Source: Loigolactobacillus coryniformis subsp. coryniformis KCTC 3167 = DSM 20001 (lineage in GTDB: Bacteria; Bacillota; Bacilli; Lactobacillales; Lactobacillaceae). From it: 64,000 bases of DNA. The notes below the pieces were generated by a model. That model made no database searches and was not told the DNA's origin. It saw only the letters and a program-made list of their open reading frames with translations. The stretch covers positions 2,108,001-2,172,000 of the forward strand of contig NZ_CP017713.1 in the NCBI RefSeq assembly GCF_002706425.1, given 5' to 3'. How positions within the stretch are numbered: the first letter of the stretch is position 1; each line of letters starts with the position of its first letter. Position numbers and translations under genes: made by a program. Positions 53,658 through 63,521 of the stretch are shown piece by piece.

Positions 53658-54680
53658 TTAGAGAGTAGCGAATTTCAATAAAGTACGAACCATTTGGCAA
53701 GTGAAGCCATATTCGTTGTCGTACCAAGCAACAGTCTTAACTAATTGCTTGTCGCCAGCAGTTGTAACTTCTGTTTGAGTTGGGTCGAAGATTGAACCGT
53801 AAGTTGTGCCAATGATGTCACTTGATACGATTTCGTCAGCGTTCCAGCCAAAGCTTTCGTTACCTTCAGTATGCTTCTTGATAGCTTCGTTAACTTCGTC
53901 AGCAGTAACCTTTTTGTCAAGGATAGAAACTAATTCAGTTAATGAACCGTCAACAACACCAACACGTTGTGCATGGCCTTGTAATTTACCTTGTAATTCT
54001 GGGATAACCAAGCCAATAGCTTTAGCAGCACCAGTTGAATGAGGAATAGTGTTAACACCAGCTGCACGAGCTGCACGTAAGTTACCGCCACGAACAGGGC
54101 CGTCTAATAACATTTGTGTAGAAGTGTAAGCATGGATAGTTGTCATAGTACCAACTTCAACGCCAAATTCTTTGTTCAAGAAGTAAGCCATAGGAGCTAA
54201 GCAGTTAGTTGTGCATGAACCAGCTGAAACAATTGTGTCATCAGCAGTCAATACATCGTCGTTTACGTTGTAAACAACTGTCTTCAAATCGCTACCAGCT
54301 GGAGCTGAGATCAAGACACGTTTTGCACCTGCATCCAAATGAGCTTGTGATTTAGCTTTGGATGTGTAGAAACCAGTACATTCAAGGACGAAATCTACGC
54401 CGTCATTTTTAACCCAAGGAATATCTTGTGCTTTAGGTTCAGCATATACACGGTATTCTTTGCCGTTAACAACGATACCATTGTCAGTAGCGCTAACTTC
54501 GCCAGCAAAAGTACCATGTGTTGAATCATATTTCAATAAATGAGCTAACATAGCAGGTGAAGTTAAGTCGTTGATTGCGACAACTTCGATATCGTTAGAT
54601 TTAGCACCTAATTCGAAGATACGACGGAAAGCTAAACGGCCGATACGTCCAAAACCATTAATACCAATTTTTACAGTCAT
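53658..54680 (-). CDS. gap: Glyceraldehyde-3-phosphate dehydrogenase
   Basis: A 340-residue NAD-dependent GapA-type enzyme with Rossmann motif [11 protein letters not shown], catalytic Cys in [13 protein letters not shown] and conserved WYDNEYGF. It makes 1,3-bisphosphoglycerate. It follows cggR by 37 bp, with AAGGAGGAA upstream. Confidence 0.97.
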   Translation of the reverse strand: MTVKIGINGFGRIGRLAFRRIFELGAKSNDIEVVAINDLTSPAMLAHLLKYDSTHGTFAGEVSATDNGIVVNGKEYRVYAEPKAQDIPWVKNDGVDFVLECTGFYTSKAKSQAHLDAGAKRVLISAPAGSDLKTVVYNVNDDVLTADDTIVSAGSCTTNCLAPMAYFLNKEFGVEVGTMTTIHAYTSTQMLLDGPVRGGNLRAARAAGVNTIPHSTGAAKAIGLVIPELQGKLQGHAQRVGVVDGSLTELVSILDKKVTADEVNEAIKKHTEGNESFGWNADEIVSSDIIGTTYGSIFDPTQTEVTTAGDKQLVKTVAWYDNEYGFTCQMVRTLLKFATL

Positions 54681-54717
54681 GCCTAAATTTCCTCCTTTAG
54701 GAAATAAAAAATTTATT

Positions 54718-55755
54718 TTAAAGGGTTACCCCTTTTAAAATCAAGTTTGCGGCACCTTCATCCGTGATCAACCACGTCTGATGGGGTGCTAGTTGTGTGT
54801 ATGCCTTGATAGCAGCTGCTTTATTTGCGCCACCAGCAACAGCAATCACACTGGGAATTCTTTCAAGGTCGCGAAGTTGTAAACCAATTCGAGGAATCTT
54901 ATAAACGACTTCTCCCGCTTGATTAAAGAAATAACCAAACGCTTCGCCAACCGCCTGTCTTTGTTGCAACATGGCTATCGTTTCAGCAGACATATCCCGG
55001 CGTTTTGCCATTGGAATTGCCTCACCAATACTATGAACCACCGCCGAACTTTTGTCAACTAACTGTAACACTTCTTTAACCGCAGGCTCGGCTAACAAAG
55101 GTTTATAAGTCTGTTCGCTGACATGTTCAGGGATATACAACACACGATGTTCGCCGCCAGTATGGACCGCCATACGCGCACAAACTGCATTTGCTTGAAT
55201 ATCAACTGCTTCACCTAAGCCGCCACGAGCAGGTACAAAAGTCAAATGCCGCTGCTGCGATAATTTTGGCGTCAACGAATTAGCTACATTAGCCATTGTT
55301 GTGCCACCCATTGCCGCAATAACGTTCTCACCTTTGGGCAAAATAACGTCCAGCGTTTCATTAACTAACTTGCCCATATCGGTCAGAACTTTCGGTAACT
55401 TGGTGGAATCGCCAGCTACGATCAAGCAATGATCGATACCGAGCACTTTACTCAGTTGTTTTTCTTTCGAATGTACACCGAGCAAACGCTCCATGACAGT
55501 TGTTAAGCTTTGATACGCTTCTTCACCTTGAGTGGTCAAAATCATACCAGACTTAGAAGTTGTGATCAAACCGTGTAACCGTAAAAAATCAGTTTCGGTT
55601 CGTAATGCACGCTCGCTCATGTTGAGTTCTTGGGCTAATAACCGCCGACCAATTGGTGCCAGCCAATAAATGGACTGCAACACTTGGTAACGCTGTTTAA
55701 CCACGTCGATCAAGTCCGGCGCCAAAATTTCTAGCCAGGCTAATTCCTGATGCAT
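54718..55755 (-). CDS. cggR: Central glycolytic genes regulator CggR
   Basis: A 345-residue SorC-family repressor. The N-terminal HTH (about 30-60) has [20 protein letters not shown], and the sugar-phosphate-binding domain includes [13 protein letters not shown] and [12 protein letters not shown]. CggR represses its operon until fructose 1,6-bisphosphate accumulates. It is the first gene of the glycolytic operon, with a candidate operator just upstream. Confidence 0.95.
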   Translation of the reverse strand: MHQELAWLEILAPDLIDVVKQRYQVLQSIYWLAPIGRRLLAQELNMSERALRTETDFLRLHGLITTSKSGMILTTQGEEAYQSLTTVMERLLGVHSKEKQLSKVLGIDHCLIVAGDSTKLPKVLTDMGKLVNETLDVILPKGENVIAAMGGTTMANVANSLTPKLSQQRHLTFVPARGGLGEAVDIQANAVCARMAVHTGGEHRVLYIPEHVSEQTYKPLLAEPAVKEVLQLVDKSSAVVHSIGEAIPMAKRRDMSAETIAMLQQRQAVGEAFGYFFNQAGEVVYKIPRIGLQLRDLERIPSVIAVAGGANKAAAIKAYTQLAPHQTWLITDEGAANLILKGVTL

Positions 55756-55773
55756 GCTGATCCTCTTCCTTAG

Positions 55774-55812
55774 TGGGACTATAATCGTCCAACTATGTCG
55801 TATAATGACCCA
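55774..55812 (-). promoter_or_regulatory. Candidate CggR operator
   Basis: Two related blocks, GGACGATTATAGTCCC and GGGTCATTATACGAC on the minus strand, lie directly ahead of cggR. Their GGGAC/GTCC-type half-sites resemble known CggR operators. A minus-strand TATACG could be the -10. Confidence 0.55.
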
Positions 55813-55924
55813 TCATGGCCAAAAAGTAAAGTGCACAGTCAATCTGTCCACTCCTCAAGCACAAAAATATTATAACAAGACCACTGCTGAAATGCAAGGC
55901 TCAACCCCCGATAAATCAAGGATA

Positions 55925-57226
55925 TTAATCGAAGCGCTTTCGCTTTGATGAGGCTGCAATACCAAGACTTTCGCGATACTTGGCAACCGTTCTTCGCGAG
56001 ATTGTCACTCCAGCTTTACCCAATAAAGCTACCAGATGTTGATCCGATAATGGCTTATGCTTATCTTCTGCTGCAATCAGATCCTGTAATTGTTGTTTAA
56101 CACTAGCTGCGGAATCGGCTTGTTGGTTGCCGACAGCATTGGTAAAGAAATGCTTTAATTCAAAAATGCCAAAGTCAGTCTGCAAGTATTTCCCATTCAC
56201 CGTGCGACTGACCGTTGACTCGTGAACACCTAGCTTGGTCGCTACATCGCGTAATAATAACGGCTTCAGTGGTCGTTTTACATTGAAAAAGAACTCATGC
56301 TGCCGTTGAATGATTTCTTGGCCGACACGAAGGATCGTGTTTCCGCGCTGCCCAACACTTTTTCGTAACCATTCAAACTCCTGCTTTTTTTCTTTCATAT
56401 ACTCAGTCACTTCGCGGTCATTGGTTTTCAGCATACGATCAAAATAATGCTGCTGAAAAACTAGCTGTGGCTGTGATTCATTAGTTAAATTTAACTGTAG
56501 CTCATCCCCTTGTGCGTGAACCACCAACTCAGGACGCACAAAATTGTTTTGGGTTTGGCTAAAGGCAGCACCCGGCCGTGGGGTCAACGTCTGCACGTAA
56601 TCGAAAATATGCTGAATCTCAGCAATATCAACACGATATTTGGTCGCGATCACATTCCACTTGCGTTCGACAAAATTAGTGAAATCTTCCTCCAAAACAA
56701 TATAAGCCAAGTTAGGCGCACTATTATCACTTTCTGTCTGCAACAATAAGCTTTCTTGTAAGTTACGTGCACCTACACCAGGCGGATCTAACTGCTGTAA
56801 TAATGTGATGGCATCTAAAATCTGCACCGCATCAGCACCCGTTTTAGCACTGATCTCTTCATTGGTGATCCGTAAGTAGCCGTTAAGATCGACATATTCT
56901 AATAGAAACAAGACTAGATCACGCAACGGCGTATCGCGCATGGTCAAATGAACTTGTTCTAATAAATAGTCGAATAACGATTGCGTCGTGTCCGGAATTG
57001 CATTCATAAAATTATCAACGCGGCGCTGACTACCACTTAAATTAGCTTGGCCCTGTGTTGTGTGGCGTACTGCTAACAACGGATTTTCTAAACTTTTTTG
57101 CTGTAAGAACTGTTGTAACCCATCGGCATTGTATTGCAAAATCTGGATCGATTGTTGCAATTGCTGCGTCATCGCAAGCTTTTGGACTTGTTTTTGTTGC
57201 TGACTAAGTCCCTGTTGGTATGCCAT
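55925..57226 (-). CDS. rpoN: RNA polymerase sigma-54 factor RpoN
   Basis: A 433-residue sigma-54. Region I is Gln-rich (QQQKQVQKLAMTQQLQQSIQIL), followed by the core-binding domain, the HTH near KLGVHESTVSRTVNGKY, and the RpoN box SRRTVAKYRESLGI close to the C-terminus. In lactobacilli it usually drives mannose-class PTS operons with a LevR activator; none is in this window. Next to cggR, as in other lactobacilli. Confidence 0.95.
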   Translation of the reverse strand: MAYQQGLSQQQKQVQKLAMTQQLQQSIQILQYNADGLQQFLQQKSLENPLLAVRHTTQGQANLSGSQRRVDNFMNAIPDTTQSLFDYLLEQVHLTMRDTPLRDLVLFLLEYVDLNGYLRITNEEISAKTGADAVQILDAITLLQQLDPPGVGARNLQESLLLQTESDNSAPNLAYIVLEEDFTNFVERKWNVIATKYRVDIAEIQHIFDYVQTLTPRPGAAFSQTQNNFVRPELVVHAQGDELQLNLTNESQPQLVFQQHYFDRMLKTNDREVTEYMKEKKQEFEWLRKSVGQRGNTILRVGQEIIQRQHEFFFNVKRPLKPLLLRDVATKLGVHESTVSRTVNGKYLQTDFGIFELKHFFTNAVGNQQADSAASVKQQLQDLIAAEDKHKPLSDQHLVALLGKAGVTISRRTVAKYRESLGIAASSKRKRFD

Positions 57227-57368
57227 GTTGACCGTTCCTTTCGTTTGACCGTGCTAAGTTACTCTCTATTTTAGTCAACTTACTTTAATTTGGCTATAGA
57301 TTATTTTTTCTGTATTAGGACTTGTTTTTTATGCAGATTTCCGGTAAGATTATTTATGTTGTTCAGAT

Positions 57369-57440
57369 GCGCCTGTAGTGTAATGGATATCACGTGAGAT
57401 TCCGGTTCTTGAGATGGGGGTTCGATTCCCTCCAGGCGCA
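57369..57440 (+). tRNA. tRNA-Arg (anticodon CCG)
   Basis: Acceptor arms GCGCCTG (57369-57375) and CAGGCGC pair perfectly. The anticodon loop TTCCGGT gives CCG, and the T arm GGGGG-TTCGATT-CCCTC is canonical. The discriminator is A, and CCA is not encoded. Confidence 0.93.
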
Positions 57441-57459
57441 TAAATAATTTCGAGTTCGG

Positions 57460-57485
57460 CGCCTTGTTGATGCAAGGCGTTTTTT
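57460..57485 (+). terminator. Terminator of tRNA-Arg
   Basis: A perfect 7-bp stem CGCCTTG/CAAGGCG with a 6-nt loop and six T residues follows the tRNA by 19 bp. Confidence 0.9.
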
Positions 57486-57534
57486 AATTATCGCGATAAA
57501 ATTTGAAGCTCCCACTTGATGATTTAATACCAAA

Positions 57535-57575
57535 AAAGTCACCCGACTGTGCATTTTTGCATAAGTCGGGTGATT
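57535..57575 (-). terminator. Terminator of the SDR gene
   Basis: A stem of AGTCACCCGACT with AGTCGGGTGA, with A/T runs, lies 6 bp past the SDR stop on the minus strand. Confidence 0.85.
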
Positions 57576-57580
57576 TTGTT

Positions 57581-58429
57581 TTATCCAGGAAAGGTGCCGC
57601 CGTTGACATGAATAGTTTGACCAGTGATGAAACTACTGTCCACTGCAGCTAGGAATACGTAGCTTGGTGCCAATTCATAAGCTTTGCCACCGCGTCCCAT
57701 TGGGGTTTTACCCCAATTTTCTAATTTATCTGGCGGAAAAGTTGCGGGAATTAATGGTGTCCAAATCGGTCCCGGTGCAACTGCATTAACTCGGATATCA
57801 CGTTTTAATAGTTCTTCGTTTTGCGCTAAGGCACGGGTCCAAGAAACAATTGCACCTTTGGTCGATGAATAATCTAACAAAAGTGGATTTCCTTTGAAGG
57901 CCGTCACTGAGGTCGTATTGATGATTGCGCTATGATCCGCTAAATATGGTAGCGCTGCTTTGGTCAGATAAAACTGACCAAAAATATTCGTTCGAAAAGT
58001 ACGCTCAAACTGACTATCAGTTAGTGCACCCACTTTTTCTTGGACATGCTGTTCCCCTGCATTATTGACCAAGATATCAATGTGTTGAAAAGTTTGCATC
58101 GTTTGATCCACCACTTGCTGGGCAAAAGTTGGTTCGCCAATATCGCCTTGGCAAACTAACACACGCCGCCCTAATGCAGTGATCTTATCCTTGATTGCTT
58201 GAGCATCGTCAGTTGATTCATAATACACGATCACGATATCTGCCCCTTCGCGCGCATACAATAATGCCACTGCGGCACCAATACCGCTATCACCACCAGT
58301 AACAATGGCAACTTTGTCTTTAAGTTTATCCGCTGGTCGATAAGTGGGATGGTCGATCTCAGGTGTTGGCGTCACATTTTTACTACTGTCATTGATCAAG
58401 TAATTTTCTTTGGGCTGCCGTTCTGTCAT
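57581..58429 (-). CDS. SDR-family oxidoreductase (general-stress-protein type)
   Basis: A 282-residue short-chain dehydrogenase of the YdaD/YhdF (GSP39-like) group with an N-terminal extension of about 35 residues. The cofactor motif is TGGDSGIG, followed by NNAGEQH, and the catalytic Tyr-Lys is in DYSSTKG. The substrate is unknown; Bacillus relatives are general-stress proteins. Good Shine-Dalgarno AGAGGTGG. Confidence 0.9.
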   Translation of the reverse strand: MTERQPKENYLINDSSKNVTPTPEIDHPTYRPADKLKDKVAIVTGGDSGIGAAVALLYAREGADIVIVYYESTDDAQAIKDKITALGRRVLVCQGDIGEPTFAQQVVDQTMQTFQHIDILVNNAGEQHVQEKVGALTDSQFERTFRTNIFGQFYLTKAALPYLADHSAIINTTSVTAFKGNPLLLDYSSTKGAIVSWTRALAQNEELLKRDIRVNAVAPGPIWTPLIPATFPPDKLENWGKTPMGRGGKAYELAPSYVFLAAVDSSFITGQTIHVNGGTFPG

Positions 58430-58511
58430 CTGTGAACCACCTCTTTATTAGGATTAAGTTCAAAATAACAAGTCCGGCGTAGCAAAACAATAAATACGCA
58501 TGCGCTTATTT

Positions 58512-59084
58512 TCAGCGGAATTCCTGCTCAACGCGCCGATTAGGAATAAACCACAGAATCGAAACCACAATGCTAGCTACCAGGCCAGCTGGCGGCCAAA
58601 CCAAGGTCAATAAGCAGCCGATGAAATAAATCAACAGCGATAACCAGCGTTTATGATCATGTTGTGAAATGACTGCCACCCGTGAATTTTGTCCATTGGC
58701 ATGAATTAAGCAGCAATCAAGTAAATTATAGGTCAATCCGCACATAAACGAGACAATTGCATAGCTCAATTCGGGCAACATCGCAGTCAAATTTTCGCCG
58801 ACCCAGGCAGTCGCAAATGGCAACAAACTAAGCCAAAATAATAAGGCGGTGTTAGCCCACAATACAATGCCATCAATCCTTTTGACGGTTTGATAGAGAT
58901 GATGATGGTTATTCCAGTAGATAGCGATCGCGACAAAACTAACCACATACGCTAAAAAAGGTTCGATCAACTGATGTAACGCTGACCACGATACACCTTC
59001 TGGTGGCCGTAGATCTAACACTAAAATGGTGATCAAAATGGCGATTACGCCATCAGTAAAAGCTTCCACACGACTTTTAGACAT
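58512..59084 (-). CDS. TMEM175-family potassium channel (DUF1211)
   Basis: A 190-residue protein with about five to six membrane helices and the N-terminal family motif RVEAFTDGVIAILITILVLD, close to the FSDGV signature of bacterial TMEM175 channels. These form tetrameric, weakly selective K+ channels. AAGGAG precedes the start. Confidence 0.88.
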   Translation of the reverse strand: MSKSRVEAFTDGVIAILITILVLDLRPPEGVSWSALHQLIEPFLAYVVSFVAIAIYWNNHHHLYQTVKRIDGIVLWANTALLFWLSLLPFATAWVGENLTAMLPELSYAIVSFMCGLTYNLLDCCLIHANGQNSRVAVISQHDHKRWLSLLIYFIGCLLTLVWPPAGLVASIVVSILWFIPNRRVEQEFR

Positions 59085-59219
59085 TTAACCTCAACTCCTT
59101 GAATTTAATACTTACGATATTTTTTCAAACATAGAATAGCATGTTCACCATAAATGAGCTCAGGAGTTGTTTCGCTTACTTGTGCTATACTTTTAGTCAG
59201 TGATTAATTAGAAAGTAGT

Positions 59220-60215
59220 GTGATCAAAATGCAGGCACTGTATGTAAATTCAGCTACTGCCCATGAACTCAATGCGCTAACACTCGGGGAACAGCCTCAA
59301 CCACAGCCCGCTGCAGATGAAGTTCTTGTCCGCGTCCACGCCGTTGGTTTAAATCCAGTGGACTACAAATTAGTGGAAGAAGGTAATACAAATTGGCAAT
59401 TCCCGCATATTTTTGGCTTGGATGTTGCTGGTGAAGTCGTCACAACTGGTGCTGCCGTCACTGGCTTTAAAGCTGGCGAACGTGTTTTTTATCACGGTGA
59501 CCTGACTAAAAATGGCGGCTTTGCCGAATACGCGGTGGTCAAAAGTTATGCCGTCGCCAAAATGCCCACCGGATTAAGTTATGAGCAAGCCGCCGCCCTA
59601 CTTTGTGGCGCCATGACTGCCTATGCCGCTGTCTACCGTAAAGCTAATCTGACCAATCGGCATTCCGTTTTGATCCACGCCGGTGCTGGTGGTGTCGGCG
59701 GAATTGCCATTCAATTGGCCAAACAAATTGGTTTGACCGTTTATACCACGGTTTCGGCGCGTAAACGCGCTTTTGTACAAAGCTTACAGCCAGACCATAT
59801 TATCGATTATCAAACCACTGATGTGACCGCAACGATCAAAGAATTGACTCAGGGACTCGGCGTTGATCTGATCATCAACACGATTGGTTCTACCGAGGCG
59901 ACTGCTGATCTACAGCGGTTGGCTTACAATGGCGCGCTAGTCACGATCGTCGGTGAACCTGATCTAAGTCATTATGATCTCGGTCGTTATGGTCAAAGTG
60001 TCCTTAGTGTTAACTTAGGTGGTGCTCATCAAAGTCATAATCCACAGCAACAAGCGGATTTAGCAACAATGGCAACTGCTTTAGGTGAACTCGTTGTGAC
60101 TAAAAAACTTGATCCAATGATCGATCATGTCTTGTCCTTCGAACAGATTCCCCAAGGCCTACAGGCGCTCAAACAACATTTAATCAGTGGCAAGCTTGTG
60201 GCAAGAATCGATTAA
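59220..60215 (+). CDS. Zinc-type alcohol dehydrogenase-like / quinone oxidoreductase family protein
   Basis: A 331-residue MDR-superfamily enzyme. The GroES-like fold (1-120) contains RVHAVGLNPVDYK, and the Rossmann domain has HAGAGGVGGIAIQLAKQ. No structural zinc cysteines are visible, so it belongs to the zinc-free quinone oxidoreductase-like group (NADPH-dependent). The frame is open from GTG 59220; ATG 59229 (MQALYVN) is an alternative start. Substrate unknown. Confidence 0.88.
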   Translation: MIKMQALYVNSATAHELNALTLGEQPQPQPAADEVLVRVHAVGLNPVDYKLVEEGNTNWQFPHIFGLDVAGEVVTTGAAVTGFKAGERVFYHGDLTKNGGFAEYAVVKSYAVAKMPTGLSYEQAAALLCGAMTAYAAVYRKANLTNRHSVLIHAGAGGVGGIAIQLAKQIGLTVYTTVSARKRAFVQSLQPDHIIDYQTTDVTATIKELTQGLGVDLIINTIGSTEATADLQRLAYNGALVTIVGEPDLSHYDLGRYGQSVLSVNLGGAHQSHNPQQQADLATMATALGELVVTKKLDPMIDHVLSFEQIPQGLQALKQHLISGKLVARID

Positions 60216-60241
60216 TTTTTCAAATATTTAGCAACTAAATA

Positions 60242-60258
60242 TTTGACCTTTTTTGACC
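60242..60258 (+). promoter_or_regulatory. CtsR box upstream of clpP
   Basis: TTTGACCTTTTTTGACC is the reverse complement of a perfect tandem heptad GGTCAAA-N3-GGTCAAA. It overlaps the -35 TTGACC (60243-60248) of a promoter with -10 TAAACT (60266-60271) at 17-bp spacing. CtsR would repress clpP without heat or protein stress. Confidence 0.9.
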
Positions 60259-60332
60259 AATAGTCTAAACTAGCATTACACTTAATTGAGTGCTAAAATT
60301 AATTTAAACTTGAAACTTTAGGAGGTCACACT

Positions 60333-60914
60333 ATGTTAGTTCCTACAGTCATTGAACAATCTTCACGAGGCGAACGTGCTTATGATATTTATTCACGTCT
60401 GTTAAAAGACCGTATCATCATGTTATCTGGTGAAGTTAACGACCAAATGGCCAACTCGATCATCGCCCAACTACTATTCTTGGACGCCCAAGATTCTGAA
60501 AAAGATATTTCAATCTACATCAACTCTCCTGGTGGCTCAGTTTCAGCCGGCTTAGCAATCTACGATACAATGAATTTCGTTAAATCCGATATTCAAACGA
60601 TTGCTATGGGGATGGCTGCTTCAATGGCCAGCGTTTTACTTACAGCTGGTACTAAAGGCAAGCGTTTTGCTTTACCTAACTCAACTGTCTTGATCCATCA
60701 ACCTTTAGGTGGTGCTCAAGGTCAGCAAACTGAAATTGAGATCGCTGCACGCGAAATCTTGAAGACCCGTAATCGTTTAAATAAAATTTTGGCTGAATCC
60801 TCTGGTCAAGATCTTGAAACGATCCAAAAAGATACCGACCGTGACCATTACTTAACTGCGCAAGAAGCTAAGGATTATGGTTTGATCGACGATATCATGG
60901 TTAATCAAAAATAG
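60333..60914 (+). CDS. clpP: ATP-dependent Clp protease proteolytic subunit
   Basis: A 193-residue ClpP with catalytic triad Ser97 (GMAASMAS), His122 (LIHQPLGG) and Asp171 (TDRDHYL). It forms the tetradecameric protease core used with ClpX, ClpC or ClpE. TTTAGGAGG precedes ATG 60333. CtsR control is expected. Confidence 0.97.
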   Translation: MLVPTVIEQSSRGERAYDIYSRLLKDRIIMLSGEVNDQMANSIIAQLLFLDAQDSEKDISIYINSPGGSVSAGLAIYDTMNFVKSDIQTIAMGMAASMASVLLTAGTKGKRFALPNSTVLIHQPLGGAQGQQTEIEIAAREILKTRNRLNKILAESSGQDLETIQKDTDRDHYLTAQEAKDYGLIDDIMVNQK

Positions 60915-60922
60915 TTTATTTC

Positions 60923-60957
60923 TGTACCCTACCGGCAATTGTTGGTAGGGTATTTTT
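60923..60957 (+). terminator. Terminator of clpP
   Basis: A 9-bp stem TACCCTACC/GGTAGGGTA with an 8-10-nt loop is followed by a T run. Confidence 0.9.
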
Positions 60958-60990
60958 AGTAGTAGACATTCAAAAATGGAGGTACTGATT

Positions 60991-61503
60991 ATGGATACAT
61001 CTGCGATCGATTTAACTAAGATCAGTCAGCGCGGGTTAGTTGTCGGCGATATTAATGCGCCGATCACTGTGATTGAATTTATCAATCTGCGCTGCCCCTA
61101 TAGCAAAACCTGGTTTAAAAAGGCCGCCCCCATTTTAGAACCTGCAGTGGCCAGCGGCCGAATCAAACGAGTTTTCAAACTTTTCGACAAACCTAAAGTG
61201 ACCCTAAGAAAAGGTAATCTAGCCCAACATCACTTACCCTATGACCAACCGGAACAAGCCTACGCCGCAATTAAAATTTTATTTGCACAACAAACCGAGT
61301 GGGGCGAACAATTAAACGACACCCAAATTGAAGCTTACATTAAACAACATTTTGGTTTTAAATTGCAGCCAAACCAAGCAATGATCGATTTAGTTTTAAA
61401 TGAAGCCGCAGCCGCTAACATTCAATTTGTCCCAACTGTGATTATTGGAGAAGCGATTTTTGACGAACACATTACAACTGAAGAATTAGCCAAATTGATC
61501 TAA
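60991..61503 (+). CDS. DsbA-like thioredoxin-fold protein with CPYS active site
   Basis: A 170-residue DsbA/thioredoxin_4-like protein. The active-site region reads NLRCPYSKTW (near residues 39-48), with Ser in place of the second cysteine of CXXC, so it cannot form an internal disulfide there. A cis-Pro segment FVPTVIIG is present. No signal peptide, so cytoplasmic. Monothiol thioredoxin-fold proteins can act as isomerases, bind glutathione or act as adaptors such as SpxH/YjbH. ATG 60991 follows GGAGG. Confidence 0.8.
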   Translation: MDTSAIDLTKISQRGLVVGDINAPITVIEFINLRCPYSKTWFKKAAPILEPAVASGRIKRVFKLFDKPKVTLRKGNLAQHHLPYDQPEQAYAAIKILFAQQTEWGEQLNDTQIEAYIKQHFGFKLQPNQAMIDLVLNEAAAANIQFVPTVIIGEAIFDEHITTEELAKLI

Positions 61504-61505
61504 TC

Positions 61506-61547
61506 AAAAAGCCGACCAAACTAATAAAATAGTTTGATCGGCTTTTT
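61506..61547. terminator. Bidirectional terminator before whiA
   Basis: A 17-bp stem (AAAAGCCGACCAAACTA with TAGTTTGATCGGCTTTT, one wobble pair) with a short loop lies between convergent genes. Confidence 0.92.
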
Positions 61548-61551
61548 CAGC

Positions 61552-62508
61552 TTACGAAGTGACTTTACCCGCCCGTAAGTTATCGGCAATTTGCATTAAT
61601 TTACGTAAGCGGTGGTTGATTCCTGACTTAGAGATTGCGCCACTAGGAACCCGCTCACCTAATTCTTTTAACGTAATATCAGGATTAGCTAAACGTAAAA
61701 TAGCAATTTCTTGCAACTTTTGCGGCAGGCTATCTAAGCCCGCGACCTGTTCAATAAACTTAATATTCTCCACTTGATGCGTCGCCGCATCGATCGTTTT
61801 ATTCAAATTGGCAGTTTCACAGTTAACTAAGCGATTCACCGAATTACGCATATCACGAACGATTCGGATATCTTCAAATTTCAGCATCGCACTAGTCGCA
61901 CCGATCAGCTGTAGGAAATCAGCGATCTTCTCGCCTTCCTTTAAGTAAACGATATAGCCGCCACGACGTTCGGTCACCCGAGCATTCATTCCAAACTGGT
62001 TGATCATCGCGGCAATCTGTAGATTATGTTCCTCATATAATGAATAGATCTCCAAATGATAGCGACTCGTTTCAGGATTATTAACGGAACCACCAGCTAG
62101 AAAGGCCCCACGTAAATATGAACGCATTTTCTGGTCGGACTCCTTAACTTCTGTAGAAGGTAAGGTTGATAACGTCGATGCACCAGTTAAAATATGCAGA
62201 TCATTGAGCACTAATGTACTGCCATGTTTTAAGCGGACAATGTAAAGATTATTCTTTTTTAATTTCATTTTACGCCGAACCAATAACTCAGCTTCAATTG
62301 AATAATTATCACGCAACAAGGCGTAAATGCGGCGAGCAATTGCTGGATTTTCTGTTTGCACGTTTAAAACAAATTGATGATTGGCAATACTTAATGAACC
62401 ATTCATCCGAATTAAAGCTTCTAATTCAGCGCGTGCGTGTTCACGGTGGACCTCCAGCGTGGTGAGTTCTTTCTTAACTTCACTAGCATATGACCCCAAA
62501 TCCGCCAC
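61552..62508 (-). CDS. whiA: DNA-binding protein WhiA
   Basis: A 318-residue WhiA: N-terminal LAGLIDADG-like homing-endonuclease fold (about 1-200, with [14 protein letters not shown]) and a C-terminal HTH (about 225-305, containing [25 protein letters not shown]). In Bacillota it influences chromosome segregation and cell division. Third gene of rapZ-yvcK-whiA, 11 bp after yvcK. Confidence 0.95.
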   Translation of the reverse strand: MADLGSYASEVKKELTTLEVHREHARAELEALIRMNGSLSIANHQFVLNVQTENPAIARRIYALLRDNYSIEAELLVRRKMKLKKNNLYIVRLKHGSTLVLNDLHILTGASTLSTLPSTEVKESDQKMRSYLRGAFLAGGSVNNPETSRYHLEIYSLYEEHNLQIAAMINQFGMNARVTERRGGYIVYLKEGEKIADFLQLIGATSAMLKFEDIRIVRDMRNSVNRLVNCETANLNKTIDAATHQVENIKFIEQVAGLDSLPQKLQEIAILRLANPDITLKELGERVPSGAISKSGINHRLRKLMQIADNLRAGKVTS

Positions 62509-62519
62509 CTACTTTCTAA

Positions 62520-63521
62520 TTAATCGTGTGGTTGAAAGGCTAAATGCAATAATTCTTGTGCCACTTTATCGCCATCATGAAAGACACCACGATCGTGGAG
62601 CGACAAGAAATTATCTGAGATCACGCGACAACCAAGTTCGCGCAAGCCCTTAAAATCGTGTTCAACTTGAACTAAGTACTCATCATATTTTTGATGATCC
62701 ATATAGTTAGGTGGAACTGGTTCAGTATTGACCAATACCGTATTAACGAATTGACTACCTAAATGTTTAGCCAAAACACGAACGTGATCAGCATCAGTAA
62801 AATGCTCCGTCTCACCTTTTTGCGTCATGATATTGCAGACATAAGTTACATCAGCCTTGGTTTGGCGCACTGCCTCCCCGACGTTACTGATCATTAAGTT
62901 GGGTAGAATGCTGGTGAACAAACTCCCCGGCCCTAACACCACTGTGTCGGCGTCCATAATCGCCGCAATGACTTCATCTACTGCTTGCGGCGCAGCATGA
63001 GTCGGATCTGCTGGGGTGACCCACACACGATCAATACTTTTACCGGCAGCTGTAATTTCTGCTTCTCCAGCAAGTTCAGTACCATCACTAAAATGCGCGT
63101 TTAATACCAATGGATCATCACTGGCCGGATAAACATGGCCATCGATCTCCATCATGTTTGACAACTCTTGGACCGCACCAAAAATACCTGAGCGCATTTC
63201 GGATAACGCCGCAATGATCAAATTACCGATCGCATGACCGGCTAAAAATGAATCATCACTATTGAAACGATATTGAAAAATATCCAAATAAAGTTGCGGT
63301 AAATTAGATAATGCCACCAAGACATTACGGATATCACCAGGTGGAACCACGTTAACGTAATTCCGAATGGCGCCTGACGAACCACCGTCATCAGCCACAG
63401 TCACCACAGCCGTAATATCAGTATTCTGCTTATGCAAACTTTTTAAAATAACCGGTAAGCCAGTGCCACCGCCGATGACAACCATCTTCGGCCGTCGATA
63501 ATTTCTGGGCGATCTTGTCAT
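62520..63521 (-). CDS. yvcK: YvcK/CofD-like gluconeogenesis factor
   Basis: A 333-residue protein with [26 protein letters not shown] and [14 protein letters not shown] motifs. YvcK binds UDP-GlcNAc and couples central carbon flow to peptidoglycan precursor synthesis and cell shape. ATG 63521 overlaps the rapZ stop by 4 bp. Confidence 0.95.
   Translation of the reverse strand: MTRSPRNYRRPKMVVIGGGTGLPVILKSLHKQNTDITAVVTVADDGGSSGAIRNYVNVVPPGDIRNVLVALSNLPQLYLDIFQYRFNSDDSFLAGHAIGNLIIAALSEMRSGIFGAVQELSNMMEIDGHVYPASDDPLVLNAHFSDGTELAGEAEITAAGKSIDRVWVTPADPTHAAPQAVDEVIAAIMDADTVVLGPGSLFTSILPNLMISNVGEAVRQTKADVTYVCNIMTQKGETEHFTDADHVRVLAKHLGSQFVNTVLVNTEPVPPNYMDHQKYDEYLVQVEHDFKGLRELGCRVISDNFLSLHDRGVFHDGDKVAQELLHLAFQPHD

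Noticed and set aside
55926-55945. AAGCGCTT palindrome as an operator
   Set aside because: It encodes the Lys/Arg-rich C-terminus of RpoN and is not in a promoter position.
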